DNA from: Candidatus Eiseniibacteriota bacterium
Lineage (GTDB): Bacteria; Orphanbacterota; Orphanbacteria; Orphanbacterales; Orphanbacteraceae
Direction of reading: 5' to 3'
DNA length: 64,000 nt
NCBI GenBank assembly: GCA_029262235.1
Contig: JAJCZU010000004.1
Location: 707,330-771,329 of the forward strand
The notes under the pieces are model-generated. The model was not told the origin of the DNA. It ran no database searches and saw only the letters and a list, made by a program, of their open reading frames with translations. A program made the translations under genes and the position numbers. Below are positions 35,049 to 43,495 of the stretch, one piece after another (positions within the stretch are counted from its first letter, which is position 1; the number at the start of each line of letters is the position of its first letter).

Positions 35049-35908
35049 GCCTCCAGAAGAGAACGTGCGATTGACACGGTCTGTTCGAGATGACGGCGCG
35101 CGGTCTGTTCCGGGACCCGTTCGCGAATGAGGTCGCCGGCACGCAGGATCATGCCGTGCCAGCCGTCCGTATGCCAGAAACCGGGCGCGTCGAGTGCGGG
35201 AAGTGCGCCTTCCCCGTCGAACGGATAGGCGCGCGTATAAAAGTAAGGATCGGCGTACGTTTCGTCTCCCGGGGAGAGGCCGAGCCCGATCGAGCGCGCG
35301 CTTTCGGCGTCTTTGTCCTCGTCAGCGCCCGCGTCGAGCGAGATCAGCGTGCCGATGTCGAAGTGATGCGGCCACGTGCGGACGGCCGATGCCTCTTCGC
35401 CTTCTCGCGCGTTGCCGGCGATGGCGCGAAGCACGATGTCTGCATTCGCGAACCACTTGTCGAGTTCGACGAGCGATTCGTGATCCGCCGTGAACGGTGC
35501 GCCGTTTGCGAACGGATGATCGGGAAGCTCGTAGTCCGGTTTCGTGAGCGGGCCGGCGAGCGCGCCGCCGGATACTGAACCGATGGCCTCGGCGAGTTGG
35601 TCGTACGCGCTCTGCTGCGTCCTGCCTGCCAGCGAAACGGATACGGCGTCGCCGCCGCCGCCACGCAGTTCGATCATTCCCTTCGCGATGCGGAGCCTGG
35701 CCGAAAGCGTATTGCCCGGCCCGAACGGTCGCGCCACGAGCGCGCCGTCTTCGTATCCCATGTTCGTGTGGCTGTCGTCCGGCTTTCGCGTGCCGTACGT
35801 GATCGCGGTCGAAGCGACGACCTGCGCCGCATGGTGCAGCTGAAGTCGCGCGTCGGCGAGTTCTGCAGGCGGCTTTCCGCCGAAGAGTTTCCAGTCGCGA
35901 TTCGTCAT
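35045..35908 (-). CDS. conserved hypothetical protein with WPHHFD motif
   Basis: A 287-residue soluble protein with no signal peptide. Features seen are HHAAQVVASTAI near the N-terminus, RTWPHHFDIGTLI in the middle, GLGLSPGDETYADPYFYTRAYP and GFWHTDGWHGMIL near the end. The aromatic and His-rich blocks suggest a small-molecule binding site. It may be related to DUF5996, but I cannot confirm that by reading. It lies between the deiodinase-like flavoprotein and the epimerase-like gene (24 bp and 4-bp overlap), so a shared pathway is likely. Confidence 0.75.
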   Translation of the reverse strand: MTNRDWKLFGGKPPAELADARLQLHHAAQVVASTAITYGTRKPDDSHTNMGYEDGALVARPFGPGNTLSARLRIAKGMIELRGGGGDAVSVSLAGRTQQSAYDQLAEAIGSVSGGALAGPLTKPDYELPDHPFANGAPFTADHESLVELDKWFANADIVLRAIAGNAREGEEASAVRTWPHHFDIGTLISLDAGADEDKDAESARSIGLGLSPGDETYADPYFYTRAYPFDGEGALPALDAPGFWHTDGWHGMILRAGDLIRERVPEQTARRHLEQTVSIARSLLEA

Positions 35909-35932
35909 GAATGCTGCTCCCTGGTCGATGGT

Positions 35933-36601
35933 CTACTCGAGAAACGTGGCGATTTCACCCAGCGGTTTTTTCGTGATGCGCGGAACGCGCGCGTCATCGG
36001 CCGGATATCCGACGACCAGAAGCAGGAACGGGCGTTCGTGCGCGGGCCTGCCCAGGATCGAGTTCAGAAACTTCATGGGGCTCGGCGTATGCGTCAAAGT
36101 TGCCAGCCCGGCGTCATGGAGCGCCGCGATCAGGAACCCGGTCGCGAGCCCCACCGATTCGTTCACATAGTAATTCTTGATGCGGCCGCCTTTGCCGTCC
36201 GGCTCGTAGCTTTCGCTGAACACGGCGATCAGGTACGGCGCCGTTTCGAGGAACGGCTTTCTGTCGTCCGTACCGAACGGGGCGAGCGCATCGAGCCATT
36301 CTGCCGGGGCGCGCCCCCCGTAAAACGCGTGCTCCTCGTCCTCCGCCGCTTCGCGTATCCGCGCCTTGATCGCCGGATCCGAAACCACCGCGAAATGCCA
36401 CGGCTGCCGATTGGCGCCGCTCGGAGCGGTGGCCGCCGCGCGCACGCACTGTTCGATGACGCCCCGCGGGACTGCACGAGCAGAATAGTCGCGCACGGTG
36501 CGGCGCGTGCGAATGCGCTCGTAAAACGAGGTGGCGCGTTCCAGCATTTCTTCTTCGGTATAGCGGGGAAGGGGAGGCAGTGGTTGCGATTCGTAGGTCA
36601 C
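35933..36601 (-). CDS. nitroreductase-fold flavoprotein, iodotyrosine-deiodinase-like
   Basis: A 222-residue FMN protein. FMN contacts are RRTVRDYS (31-40) and [12 protein letters not shown] (59-70), and [17 protein letters not shown] closes the fold. Iodotyrosine deiodinases keep a lid triad Glu-x3-Tyr and Lys 21 residues after the Tyr that grips the tyrosine zwitterion. Here Glu90, Tyr94 and Lys115 fit that spacing exactly, and the flanking [10 protein letters not shown] and GRPAHE also match vertebrate IYD. Bacterial homologues that dehalogenate halotyrosines are known. The substrate here is inferred; a general nitroreductase cannot be excluded. Position two in a five-gene run. Confidence 0.85.
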   Translation of the reverse strand: MTYESQPLPPLPRYTEEEMLERATSFYERIRTRRTVRDYSARAVPRGVIEQCVRAAATAPSGANRQPWHFAVVSDPAIKARIREAAEDEEHAFYGGRAPAEWLDALAPFGTDDRKPFLETAPYLIAVFSESYEPDGKGGRIKNYYVNESVGLATGFLIAALHDAGLATLTHTPSPMKFLNSILGRPAHERPFLLLVVGYPADDARVPRITKKPLGEIATFLE

Positions 36602-36619
36602 GATGCGTTCTCCGTGTTC

Positions 36620-38446
36620 TCAGTCGATGTACCCGAGCGCGCGCAGGCGCTCTTTCATTTCGTCGTCGTGTTCCGTTGCGATGGCGTGCGACCCGCGCGG
36701 CGAGGCGCCTTCGTACGTACCGGCACGCAGGATCGGCTTCGCGCGCAGATACTCGGGCGTCATGGCTTCCTCGAGTACGCGACCGGCCATATCGTCGGGC
36801 ACGGGGAGTCCGAGCAGCGCGAGAATCGTCGGTGCTATGTCGTACACGTCCGCGTTTTTCACTTCGCCGGGCGCAATGCCGGGCCCCTTCAGAATCAATA
36901 TCCCCGGGTCCTTTTTCGAATGCTTCCCCGACACGAGTTCCGGATCGACCTCGGGTTTTTCTTCGAGCCCGGCCATGGCCGGAATATCACGGTCGAGCTT
37001 CCTGTTCGCCGTGATGCCGTGATCGGACACGATCAGATACGTCGTGTTCTCGGGGAACGAGCTCATCATTTCGCCGAGCAGACGGTCGTAGATCACGTAG
37101 TTCTGCTCGATCACGTTGCCGAACGTCTCGACGCCGTCCTCGGCGACGGCAAACGAGAACTGCTCCGGCGCGTGGTACTTCCAGTACCGGTGCTGCGACG
37201 AGTCGAGCGAGTGCGTATAGAAGATGTAGAGGTACGCGGGATTCTTCCCGAGCAGACGAAGCGACTCACGGAACAGATTCACTTCGGAGCGATAGACGCT
37301 GGCGAGCCACGGCGTCGGCGTGAGGCCGGGCGCGTCTTCGAGCGCCCAGTCGTTGTTCCGCAGCGCGCGGAGCGTCGCCTCCTGCTCATCCGGCGGGTGA
37401 ACGAGCGCGTCGAGGTCGGGGTAGAACTTCATATGGCCGCTGATCTCGAAGCCGAGCACTTCTTCGACGGGCCAGGAAACGAGCAGGTTCGTGAGGCCGA
37501 CCGGAATCCCGGTATCGTTCGCGATGTTCCAGACCGCCTTCACGCGCCGCATGTTCGTCGTGACGGGTACCGAGCGGCGTTCGAAGAAGAGGTCGGCCAG
37601 GCGCTGCACGGGGAAAGCCGCCGGGAGTTCGGCCGGCTGAAGAAAGCCGGGCACCACGTGCCCCTGATCTTCCAGAAACCAGTGAATTCCATGTTCTTTC
37701 GGTGACTTTCCGGTCCAGATCGTAGTCCAGATGACCGGCGACCAGTTGGGGGCCATCGAGCCGAGCTCCGACCAGGCGGCACCCTCGAGAAGACGGGCGA
37801 CATGGGGAAGAACGCCGCGCTCGAGAAGGGGCCGAAGTACCTTCCAGGCCGCGCCGTCCCATGCGATGACGACAACCGCCGGGATCGGAGCCTCGTCGAT
37901 GAGCTGTTCCGCCCGTCCGCTTTCGATCGCGGCAAGCGTGCCGGGCGGGAGTTCGTTCGCTGCGGCGTCGCCGAGCTCCGCCTGGCCGCCCGGCACATCG
38001 GGCCTGAGCAGGAAGAACGCGAAGAGCGCCGAGAGCAGGCCCGCGATGACGGTTCCGGGGAATCGCAGGCGGCCGGCCAGTTCCGCAAGCACGAACCCGG
38101 CCGCGAGCCCGATCGGAATCGAAACGACGGCGGCGGTGCGGGCCGAGAAGCCGGGCATCCATTTCTGGCCGAACAGGATAAGTATCACGAGGGCCGTTCC
38201 GGTCAGGCCGGCGGCCAGTCGATCGCGTACGGAAGTATCGGCGGTGAAGCGGCCGGCGGCGAAGCGCATGACGAAGCCGGCTGCCACGGCGGTCAGAACC
38301 ATCGCGGCCAGGCAGATCGCGAACAGCACCCACGTGGGACCGGCGTTATCAGTTTGATGGGCGTGCGCGGCGAGGCCTGCGCCGATCCCGGCGCCGATGC
38401 CGAGAACGAACGCGTAACGCCCGGTCGAGAGGGAAAGCGGTTTCAC
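36620..38446 (-). CDS. membrane-anchored alkaline-phosphatase-superfamily phosphodiesterase
   Basis: About 608 residues. Five hydrophobic helices occupy the first 165 residues, followed by a type I phosphodiesterase/nucleotide pyrophosphatase domain. Metal and nucleophile motifs are AWDGAAWKV (Asp), NWSPVIWTTIWTGKSPKEHGI (in parts: the Thr before IWTGK is the nucleophile), THSLDSSQHRYW (Asp, His), VSDHGI (Asp, His) and SGKHSKKDPG (His). It should cleave a phosphodiester outside the cytoplasm. I prefer the GTG at 38446 because GGAGGA stands seven bases before it; a TTG at 38464 is also in frame. First gene of the run ending in pyk. Confidence 0.87.
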   Translation of the reverse strand: MKPLSLSTGRYAFVLGIGAGIGAGLAAHAHQTDNAGPTWVLFAICLAAMVLTAVAAGFVMRFAAGRFTADTSVRDRLAAGLTGTALVILILFGQKWMPGFSARTAAVVSIPIGLAAGFVLAELAGRLRFPGTVIAGLLSALFAFFLLRPDVPGGQAELGDAAANELPPGTLAAIESGRAEQLIDEAPIPAVVVIAWDGAAWKVLRPLLERGVLPHVARLLEGAAWSELGSMAPNWSPVIWTTIWTGKSPKEHGIHWFLEDQGHVVPGFLQPAELPAAFPVQRLADLFFERRSVPVTTNMRRVKAVWNIANDTGIPVGLTNLLVSWPVEEVLGFEISGHMKFYPDLDALVHPPDEQEATLRALRNNDWALEDAPGLTPTPWLASVYRSEVNLFRESLRLLGKNPAYLYIFYTHSLDSSQHRYWKYHAPEQFSFAVAEDGVETFGNVIEQNYVIYDRLLGEMMSSFPENTTYLIVSDHGITANRKLDRDIPAMAGLEEKPEVDPELVSGKHSKKDPGILILKGPGIAPGEVKNADVYDIAPTILALLGLPVPDDMAGRVLEEAMTPEYLRAKPILRAGTYEGASPRGSHAIATEHDDEMKERLRALGYID

Positions 38447-38575
38447 GGTCAGTTCCTCCAGCAACCCGCAGTATGGCCTTCTGACGTAGAAATTACAAAT
38501 CGCGGGAGAACCGGAACGTTCTATTCATTGTAGTATGGGAAGCCGCCGGTGGACGCCGGCAAAGGAGTACGCACA

Positions 38576-41296
38576 ATGCGCCGATTTCTGATCATTTTTC
38601 TGCTCGTTCCGCTGGCTGCCCTGATTGTTGCCTATGGGGGACTCAAGATCCTCGTGAAGCCCGAGGAGGTGCGCGACTGGATTACGGGTAATCTGTCGCG
38701 CCAGCTCGGGGTCGAGATCTCGATGGGCCAGGTGAAGCCCTCGCTCTGGCCGTTCGGTGTCCGGATCGCGGACGGACGGATCGCGAACCCGGCGCCCGAT
38801 GCCGACGCCCCGTTCGCCACGCTTGAAAGCGGCGAGATCTCTCTTCGCCTGCGTTCGCTCCTGAAACGGCGGATCGAACTGTCGGGCGCTGCGCTGCACG
38901 GACTCGCGCTTACGATCGTGCGCGATGAAAACGGCGACCTCGTGCTGAGCAAGCCGCGCGAGGGCGAAGCGGAAGTCGTGGTCGATACGTCCGCGTCGAA
39001 GAAGCGCAACCCGTTCGCCGATTTCGCGCTGCTCCTGTCGTCCGCCCAGATCGACAACAGTTCGCTCCGTATCGTGGACCGCGCGACCGGGGTCGAACAC
39101 ACGATCAGAAACATCGAGCTCAGCACGGACCTGCAGGTCGAAAACGGCGGCGCCGATGTGGCCGCGCGGGGCGTCGGCTTCTTCGAAGGGATCGTGACGC
39201 CCGAAGTGCCGGCCGGCGTGCCGCTGCTCATCGTCGAATACGACCTGGCCGTGAAACCGGTCGAGGGTACGCTTTCGGTTCGTACCGCGGCGATCAAGCT
39301 CGGCGATCTCGGCGTGCGCGTATCCGGCGAGCTGAGCGATTACGAAACAGCGCCTCGTGGCGAACTCACGATCGCGTCGCCCGGTCTCAAGATCGGCGAC
39401 CTCCTGTCGCTCGTGCCCGCAAGCGCATGGAGCGAAACCGGACCGCTTCAGGCAACGGGCAATGTGGATCTCGCGGGATCCGTGACGCTTCGCGGCGAGG
39501 ACCTGCCGGCGTACTCGATCGGGCTCGACGTGGAGAACGTGCGTGTCGAAAACCTGCTGCCGGGCGCGATCGAGAACGTGACGGGCAAGGTCAACGTGAC
39601 CGAGACCGAAGTCCGCATCGACGGGCTTACGGCGCGGTTCGACGGGCAGCCGTTCCAGGTAAACGGCACGTTTGTTCCCGGCGAAGACCCCGGCTTCGAT
39701 CTGCGCATCGACGGCGGGCTCGATCTCGCGATCGTCGCGAAGCTCGGCATGCTGCCGCCCGGCTCGTCGCTCGCGGGGTTTGTGACGGCGGACCTGCGCG
39801 CGCAGAAAAACGCGGGTGATCCGCGCTCGCTCGCGATGGACGGCACCGCCGACGTGAAGAACATGCGCTTCGCCTCCCCCGATCTCGGCGTACCGATCGA
39901 AAAAGTGAACGGCAGGTTCCGCCTGACCGGGGACGTGATCCGCGCCGACTCGATCTCGATGACCATGGGACGATCGAAGCTGCGCGCGTCGCTTACCGCC
40001 TCGGATCCGTTCGGAACTCCGAACATCGCGCTTTCGGGAACGGCGAACGTGATCGACCTCGATCAGCTGTTTCCGCTCGAACTCGCAGAACGAAAAGCCG
40101 CGGCCGCGGGCACTCGCTCCGGTAGCGTCGGCGGCGCTCCGGCCGTGCCGATCGTGCCGCCGCTTCCGAACGTGCGCGCGTCGGGAACGTTTCGCGCGGA
40201 TTCCGTCTACACCGGCGGCAACAAGCTCGCGGGCGTTACGATGCAGTACACGATGGCGGGCGAGGAGGCGAAGACCGAACTCAAGATGAAAAGCGGGCTC
40301 TTCGGAACGGTCGCCGTGCAGGACGCGAGCGGCGACATCACAGTCAAGGGGGGAGTGGCGTCGGGGCCGCTCAAGGCCGCGAAGGCGAAGGCCGGCGTCG
40401 TGCCGCTCACCAACGCGTCCGCGAATCTGCGCGCCGAAGGCGACCGCGTCGAAATCCGCGGGCTCCGCGCGTCGGTCTATCAGGGTTCGCTTACGGGCGA
40501 CGTGACGGTGACACTCGACGCGAAACGCATTCCCACGTATGAAGTCGCGATGAAGGCCAAAGACTGGGAGGCGAACGACTTCCTGACCGATCTGACGCCG
40601 GCCAAAAACATTCTGTACGGCAAGTTCGAAATGGACTCGAAGTGGTCGGGGCGCGGCGTGCTGCCCGAAGAAGCGCTCAAGAACCTCAAGGGCACGGGCA
40701 AAGCCACGACCCTGAATGGCGAACTGCGCAATCTGGAAGCGCTGAACGCCGTCGCGAATCTGCTCGGCATGAACGAATTGAAACAGCAGAAGTTCCGGTC
40801 GATGTTCACGGTATTCGAAGTGAAAGACGGCAAACTGCACACGGACGAGATTGTGATGAAGAGCGCGGACGCTGACTGGCGCGCCACGGGCGGCGTCAGC
40901 TTCGCGGGAAATCTCGATTACGTGATCAGCGCCACGCTTTCACCGGCGCTCAGCCAGAAGCTGAAGCAGAAATCAGCGCTTACGGGGCTTCTGGCGAACA
41001 GCGAGGGGCGCATCGTGCTCGACTTCGTCGTCAAGGGCGACGCGAAGAAACCGAAAGTGTCGTACGATCCTACGAAGTCTGCCGCGGCGAACAGTTCGAA
41101 CGCGATCGGCACGATTCTCGAAAGCGTCGACAAGGACGGCCAGATTACGGGCGCGATCAACGAACTGCTGCAGGGCGATCCGAAGGACGCGGGGAAGACA
41201 GTCGATAAACTGCTCGGCGGCTTCCTGAACAAGAAAAAAGCGGCCGACCCGAAAACGGCCCCCGCCGCGCCCGACTCCGCGAAGAAACCGCAATAG
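38576..41296 (+). CDS. AsmA-family envelope protein
   Basis: A 906-residue protein with one N-terminal membrane helix (LIIFLLVPLAALIVAYG) and a long repetitive beta region typical of AsmA/TamB-like proteins: GNLSRQLGVEISMGQV, LRLRSLLKRRIELSGAALHGL, and a C-terminal AsmA_2-like domain (RVEIRGLRASVYQGSLTG; LLANSEGRIVLDFVVKG). Such proteins bridge the membranes and are thought to help move phospholipid to the outer membrane. The ATG at 38576 follows AAGGAG at eight bases; a GTG 27 bases earlier is less likely. A variable, proline-alanine C-terminus follows the last domain. Divergent from the phosphodiesterase operon. Confidence 0.88.
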   Translation: MRRFLIIFLLVPLAALIVAYGGLKILVKPEEVRDWITGNLSRQLGVEISMGQVKPSLWPFGVRIADGRIANPAPDADAPFATLESGEISLRLRSLLKRRIELSGAALHGLALTIVRDENGDLVLSKPREGEAEVVVDTSASKKRNPFADFALLLSSAQIDNSSLRIVDRATGVEHTIRNIELSTDLQVENGGADVAARGVGFFEGIVTPEVPAGVPLLIVEYDLAVKPVEGTLSVRTAAIKLGDLGVRVSGELSDYETAPRGELTIASPGLKIGDLLSLVPASAWSETGPLQATGNVDLAGSVTLRGEDLPAYSIGLDVENVRVENLLPGAIENVTGKVNVTETEVRIDGLTARFDGQPFQVNGTFVPGEDPGFDLRIDGGLDLAIVAKLGMLPPGSSLAGFVTADLRAQKNAGDPRSLAMDGTADVKNMRFASPDLGVPIEKVNGRFRLTGDVIRADSISMTMGRSKLRASLTASDPFGTPNIALSGTANVIDLDQLFPLELAERKAAAAGTRSGSVGGAPAVPIVPPLPNVRASGTFRADSVYTGGNKLAGVTMQYTMAGEEAKTELKMKSGLFGTVAVQDASGDITVKGGVASGPLKAAKAKAGVVPLTNASANLRAEGDRVEIRGLRASVYQGSLTGDVTVTLDAKRIPTYEVAMKAKDWEANDFLTDLTPAKNILYGKFEMDSKWSGRGVLPEEALKNLKGTGKATTLNGELRNLEALNAVANLLGMNELKQQKFRSMFTVFEVKDGKLHTDEIVMKSADADWRATGGVSFAGNLDYVISATLSPALSQKLKQKSALTGLLANSEGRIVLDFVVKGDAKKPKVSYDPTKSAAANSSNAIGTILESVDKDGQITGAINELLQGDPKDAGKTVDKLLGGFLNKKKAADPKTAPAAPDSAKKPQ

Positions 41297-41305
41297 AAAG
41301 AGGGC

Positions 41306-42304
41306 ATGGAGCAGCAAACGCACGACGTACTCATCGCCGGCGCCGGCCCGATCGGAATCGCATGCGCGATTTCGGCGAAACGGGTGGGGCTCGATCCGCT
41401 CGTGATCGATGCCGGTGCGCTCGTGAACTCGATCGTGCATTACCCGCCGCAGATGGTGTTCTTTACGACACCCGAGCTTCTCGAAATCGGCGGCCATCCG
41501 TTCCCGTGCTCGGGGGCGAAACCGCGCCGCGACGAAGCGCTCAAGTATTACCGCGGCGTCGTGCGGGCCGAGGGAATTCGCACGCAGACGTACACGAAGC
41601 TGCAGAACGTCACGCGCGACGGCGACATGCTCCGTGCGGACGTTGCCGGCCCCGCGGGAAGCGAAACATTTCGCTGCCGGGCGCTCGTGCTTGCCACCGG
41701 CTACTTCGACCATCCCAATCTGCTCGACGTGCCTGGCGAAGACCTGCCGCATGTGTTCTCGCGCTTCGACGAAGGGCACCGAAGCTTCGGCCGTAAAGTG
41801 GTGGTGGTCGGCGGCAAGAACTCCGCGATCGAAGCCACGCTCGAACTTTATCGCGCCGGCGCGGATGTTACGATGGTGTACCGCCATCACGAGTTTCGTT
41901 CTACGGTCAAGTACTGGCTTCGCCCCGACATCGAGAACCGGATCGAAGCGGGCGAGATTCGCGCGCTCTTCCGGACCGATGTCGTTCGCTTCGAGGAGCA
42001 ATCGATCGTCGTGTGCACGAACGGGCAGAACGAGCAGACGCTCGAGGCCGACCGCGTGTACAAGCTGATTGGCTATCGCCCGGGGCAGGATCTGTTCCGC
42101 AGAATCGGGATCACGCTCGATCCGAGGAACGGGAAACCCGCGCTCGACCCCGAAACGTTCGAAACGAACGTGCCCGGTGTTTATATGGCGGGGAGCATCA
42201 CGGCCGGCAACAAAGTGTCGGAAATCTTTATCGAGAACGGCCGCTTCGACGGCGAGAAAATCTTCGGAGGCTGGAACGAGCGAAACGGAGGGAAGCTGTC
42301 ATGA
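41306..42304 (+). CDS. YpdA/Bdr-like flavin disulfide reductase
   Basis: A 332-residue FAD/NAD(P)H enzyme of the YpdA family. FAD motif GAGPIGIACAISA, the family signature VIDAGALVNSIVHYPPQMVFF, the ATGYFDHPNLLDVPGEDLP block, the NAD(P) motif VVVGGKNSAIEATLEL and the C-terminal GVYMAGSITAGNKVSEIFIE all match bacillithiol-disulfide reductase. YpdA regenerates bacillithiol in Firmicutes. Like that protein, it lacks the CxxC redox pair of thioredoxin reductase. Presence here implies bacillithiol or a related thiol in this organism; no bsh genes are in the window. It overlaps the next gene as ATGA. Confidence 0.9.
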   Translation: MEQQTHDVLIAGAGPIGIACAISAKRVGLDPLVIDAGALVNSIVHYPPQMVFFTTPELLEIGGHPFPCSGAKPRRDEALKYYRGVVRAEGIRTQTYTKLQNVTRDGDMLRADVAGPAGSETFRCRALVLATGYFDHPNLLDVPGEDLPHVFSRFDEGHRSFGRKVVVVGGKNSAIEATLELYRAGADVTMVYRHHEFRSTVKYWLRPDIENRIEAGEIRALFRTDVVRFEEQSIVVCTNGQNEQTLEADRVYKLIGYRPGQDLFRRIGITLDPRNGKPALDPETFETNVPGVYMAGSITAGNKVSEIFIENGRFDGEKIFGGWNERNGGKLS

Positions 42305-43491
42305 GCGACACGTATCGTTACGGGAAAATCACCGACCGTGATCGCGCGCAGTACACGGACGTGCTCGACCAGGCTTTCCCCGACCTCTTTCGCCAGGACA
42401 ACAAGAACCACTGGATCGATCGCGAGGATCCGTCCACGTTTCGCGGCCTCTGGAACGGCGACCGTCTCGCAGGCGGTCTCATGAACCTGCCGTGCGGCCA
42501 GTGGTTCGGCGGACGCTCCGTTCCGATGGGGGCCGTGCGCGGCGTGGCCGTCGCGTCCGAGAGCCGGGGCAGCGGCGTGGCGACTCGTCTCATGGACGAG
42601 ATGCTGCGGGAAACCCGCGCGCAAAGCATGTCGATTTCGACGCTCTACCCGGCCACCCACACGTTCTATCGCAAGCTCGGCTACGAGATCGCCGGCTCGC
42701 AATGTCACTACGAACTGGACCTCCAGCGTATTTCCGCGCGCAACCGGCGCGCAAAGCTCGTGTCGTTCGAAGCGACGGACTTCGCGATGCGCGAGGGGAT
42801 CTATCGCCTCGTGGCCGGGCGGATGAACGGTCTCATCGATCGCAGCCAGTGGTTCTGGCAGCGCACCGCCACTTCGAAGGCCATGAAGGTGCGCGGCTAT
42901 GTCGTTCTCGGAGAGAACGGGGATCCCGAGGGTTACTTCGTGTATGAGGCGGGGGAGAAAGCGCGTCCGCACGAGGGGTATCGCATAGCCGTGCGCGACT
43001 GGATGTTCCTGACACGGAACGCGGCGGAGCGCGCGCTCGCGTTTTTCGCTGACTATCGTTCCGTGGCCTCGTCGATTCACTGGTGGGGCGCGCCGGTGGA
43101 GCCGATGGAAGTGATCGCGGGCGAAGAAGCGATCTCGATCAAGCTGCACCATCCCTGGATGGTCCGCATGGTCGACGTGCCGCGCGCGCTCGAGGCCCGC
43201 GGTTACCGCGGCGACCTCGAAGGCCGCATCTCGTTTGCGGTCGAAGACGATCGCTTCGAGTGGAACCGCGGTCCGTTTACGTTAACGCTCAAGGACGGGC
43301 GCGCGCAGATGGAAGACGGCGGTACGCCCGCCTTCACGATCGACGTGCGGGGACTCGCTCCGCTTTTCACCGCGTATTCGTCACCGGACGACCTCGCGAT
43401 GCTCGATCTGCTGGACGCCGACACCGACACGCGCGCCGAACTCGCGGGCATCTTCGCGGGCCCGGTCCCGTGGATGGTCGACGCGTTCTAA
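42301..43491 (+). CDS. Eis-like GNAT N-acetyltransferase
   Basis: A 396-residue acetyltransferase with the three-domain layout of Eis. The GNAT core has MGAVRGVAVASESRGSGVATRLMDEML (acetyl-CoA loop RGSGVA) and HTFYRKLGYEIAG, with the Tyr expected to act as general acid. A second GNAT-like region and a C-terminal SCP2-like domain follow, and the chain ends in Phe, whose carboxylate acts as base in Eis. Known relatives acetylate aminoglycosides or lysines; the substrate here is unknown. The start overlaps the YpdA-like gene, so thiol redox and acetylation may be linked. Its stop is four bases from a convergent gene. Confidence 0.88.
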   Translation: MSDTYRYGKITDRDRAQYTDVLDQAFPDLFRQDNKNHWIDREDPSTFRGLWNGDRLAGGLMNLPCGQWFGGRSVPMGAVRGVAVASESRGSGVATRLMDEMLRETRAQSMSISTLYPATHTFYRKLGYEIAGSQCHYELDLQRISARNRRAKLVSFEATDFAMREGIYRLVAGRMNGLIDRSQWFWQRTATSKAMKVRGYVVLGENGDPEGYFVYEAGEKARPHEGYRIAVRDWMFLTRNAAERALAFFADYRSVASSIHWWGAPVEPMEVIAGEEAISIKLHHPWMVRMVDVPRALEARGYRGDLEGRISFAVEDDRFEWNRGPFTLTLKDGRAQMEDGGTPAFTIDVRGLAPLFTAYSSPDDLAMLDLLDADTDTRAELAGIFAGPVPWMVDAF

Positions 43492-43495
43492 GACA

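Noticed and set aside
35597..37705. A 702-codon plus-strand open frame across three minus-strand genes
   Set aside because: It crosses the boundaries of the unknown gene, the deiodinase-like gene and the phosphodiesterase gene, all of which have recognised motifs or tight operon spacing on the other strand.
38525..40840. A 771-codon open frame antisense to the AsmA-like gene
   Set aside because: Composition (Arg/His-rich, no hydrophobic pattern) is that of a shadow; the plus strand has the membrane helix, ribosome site and AsmA motifs.
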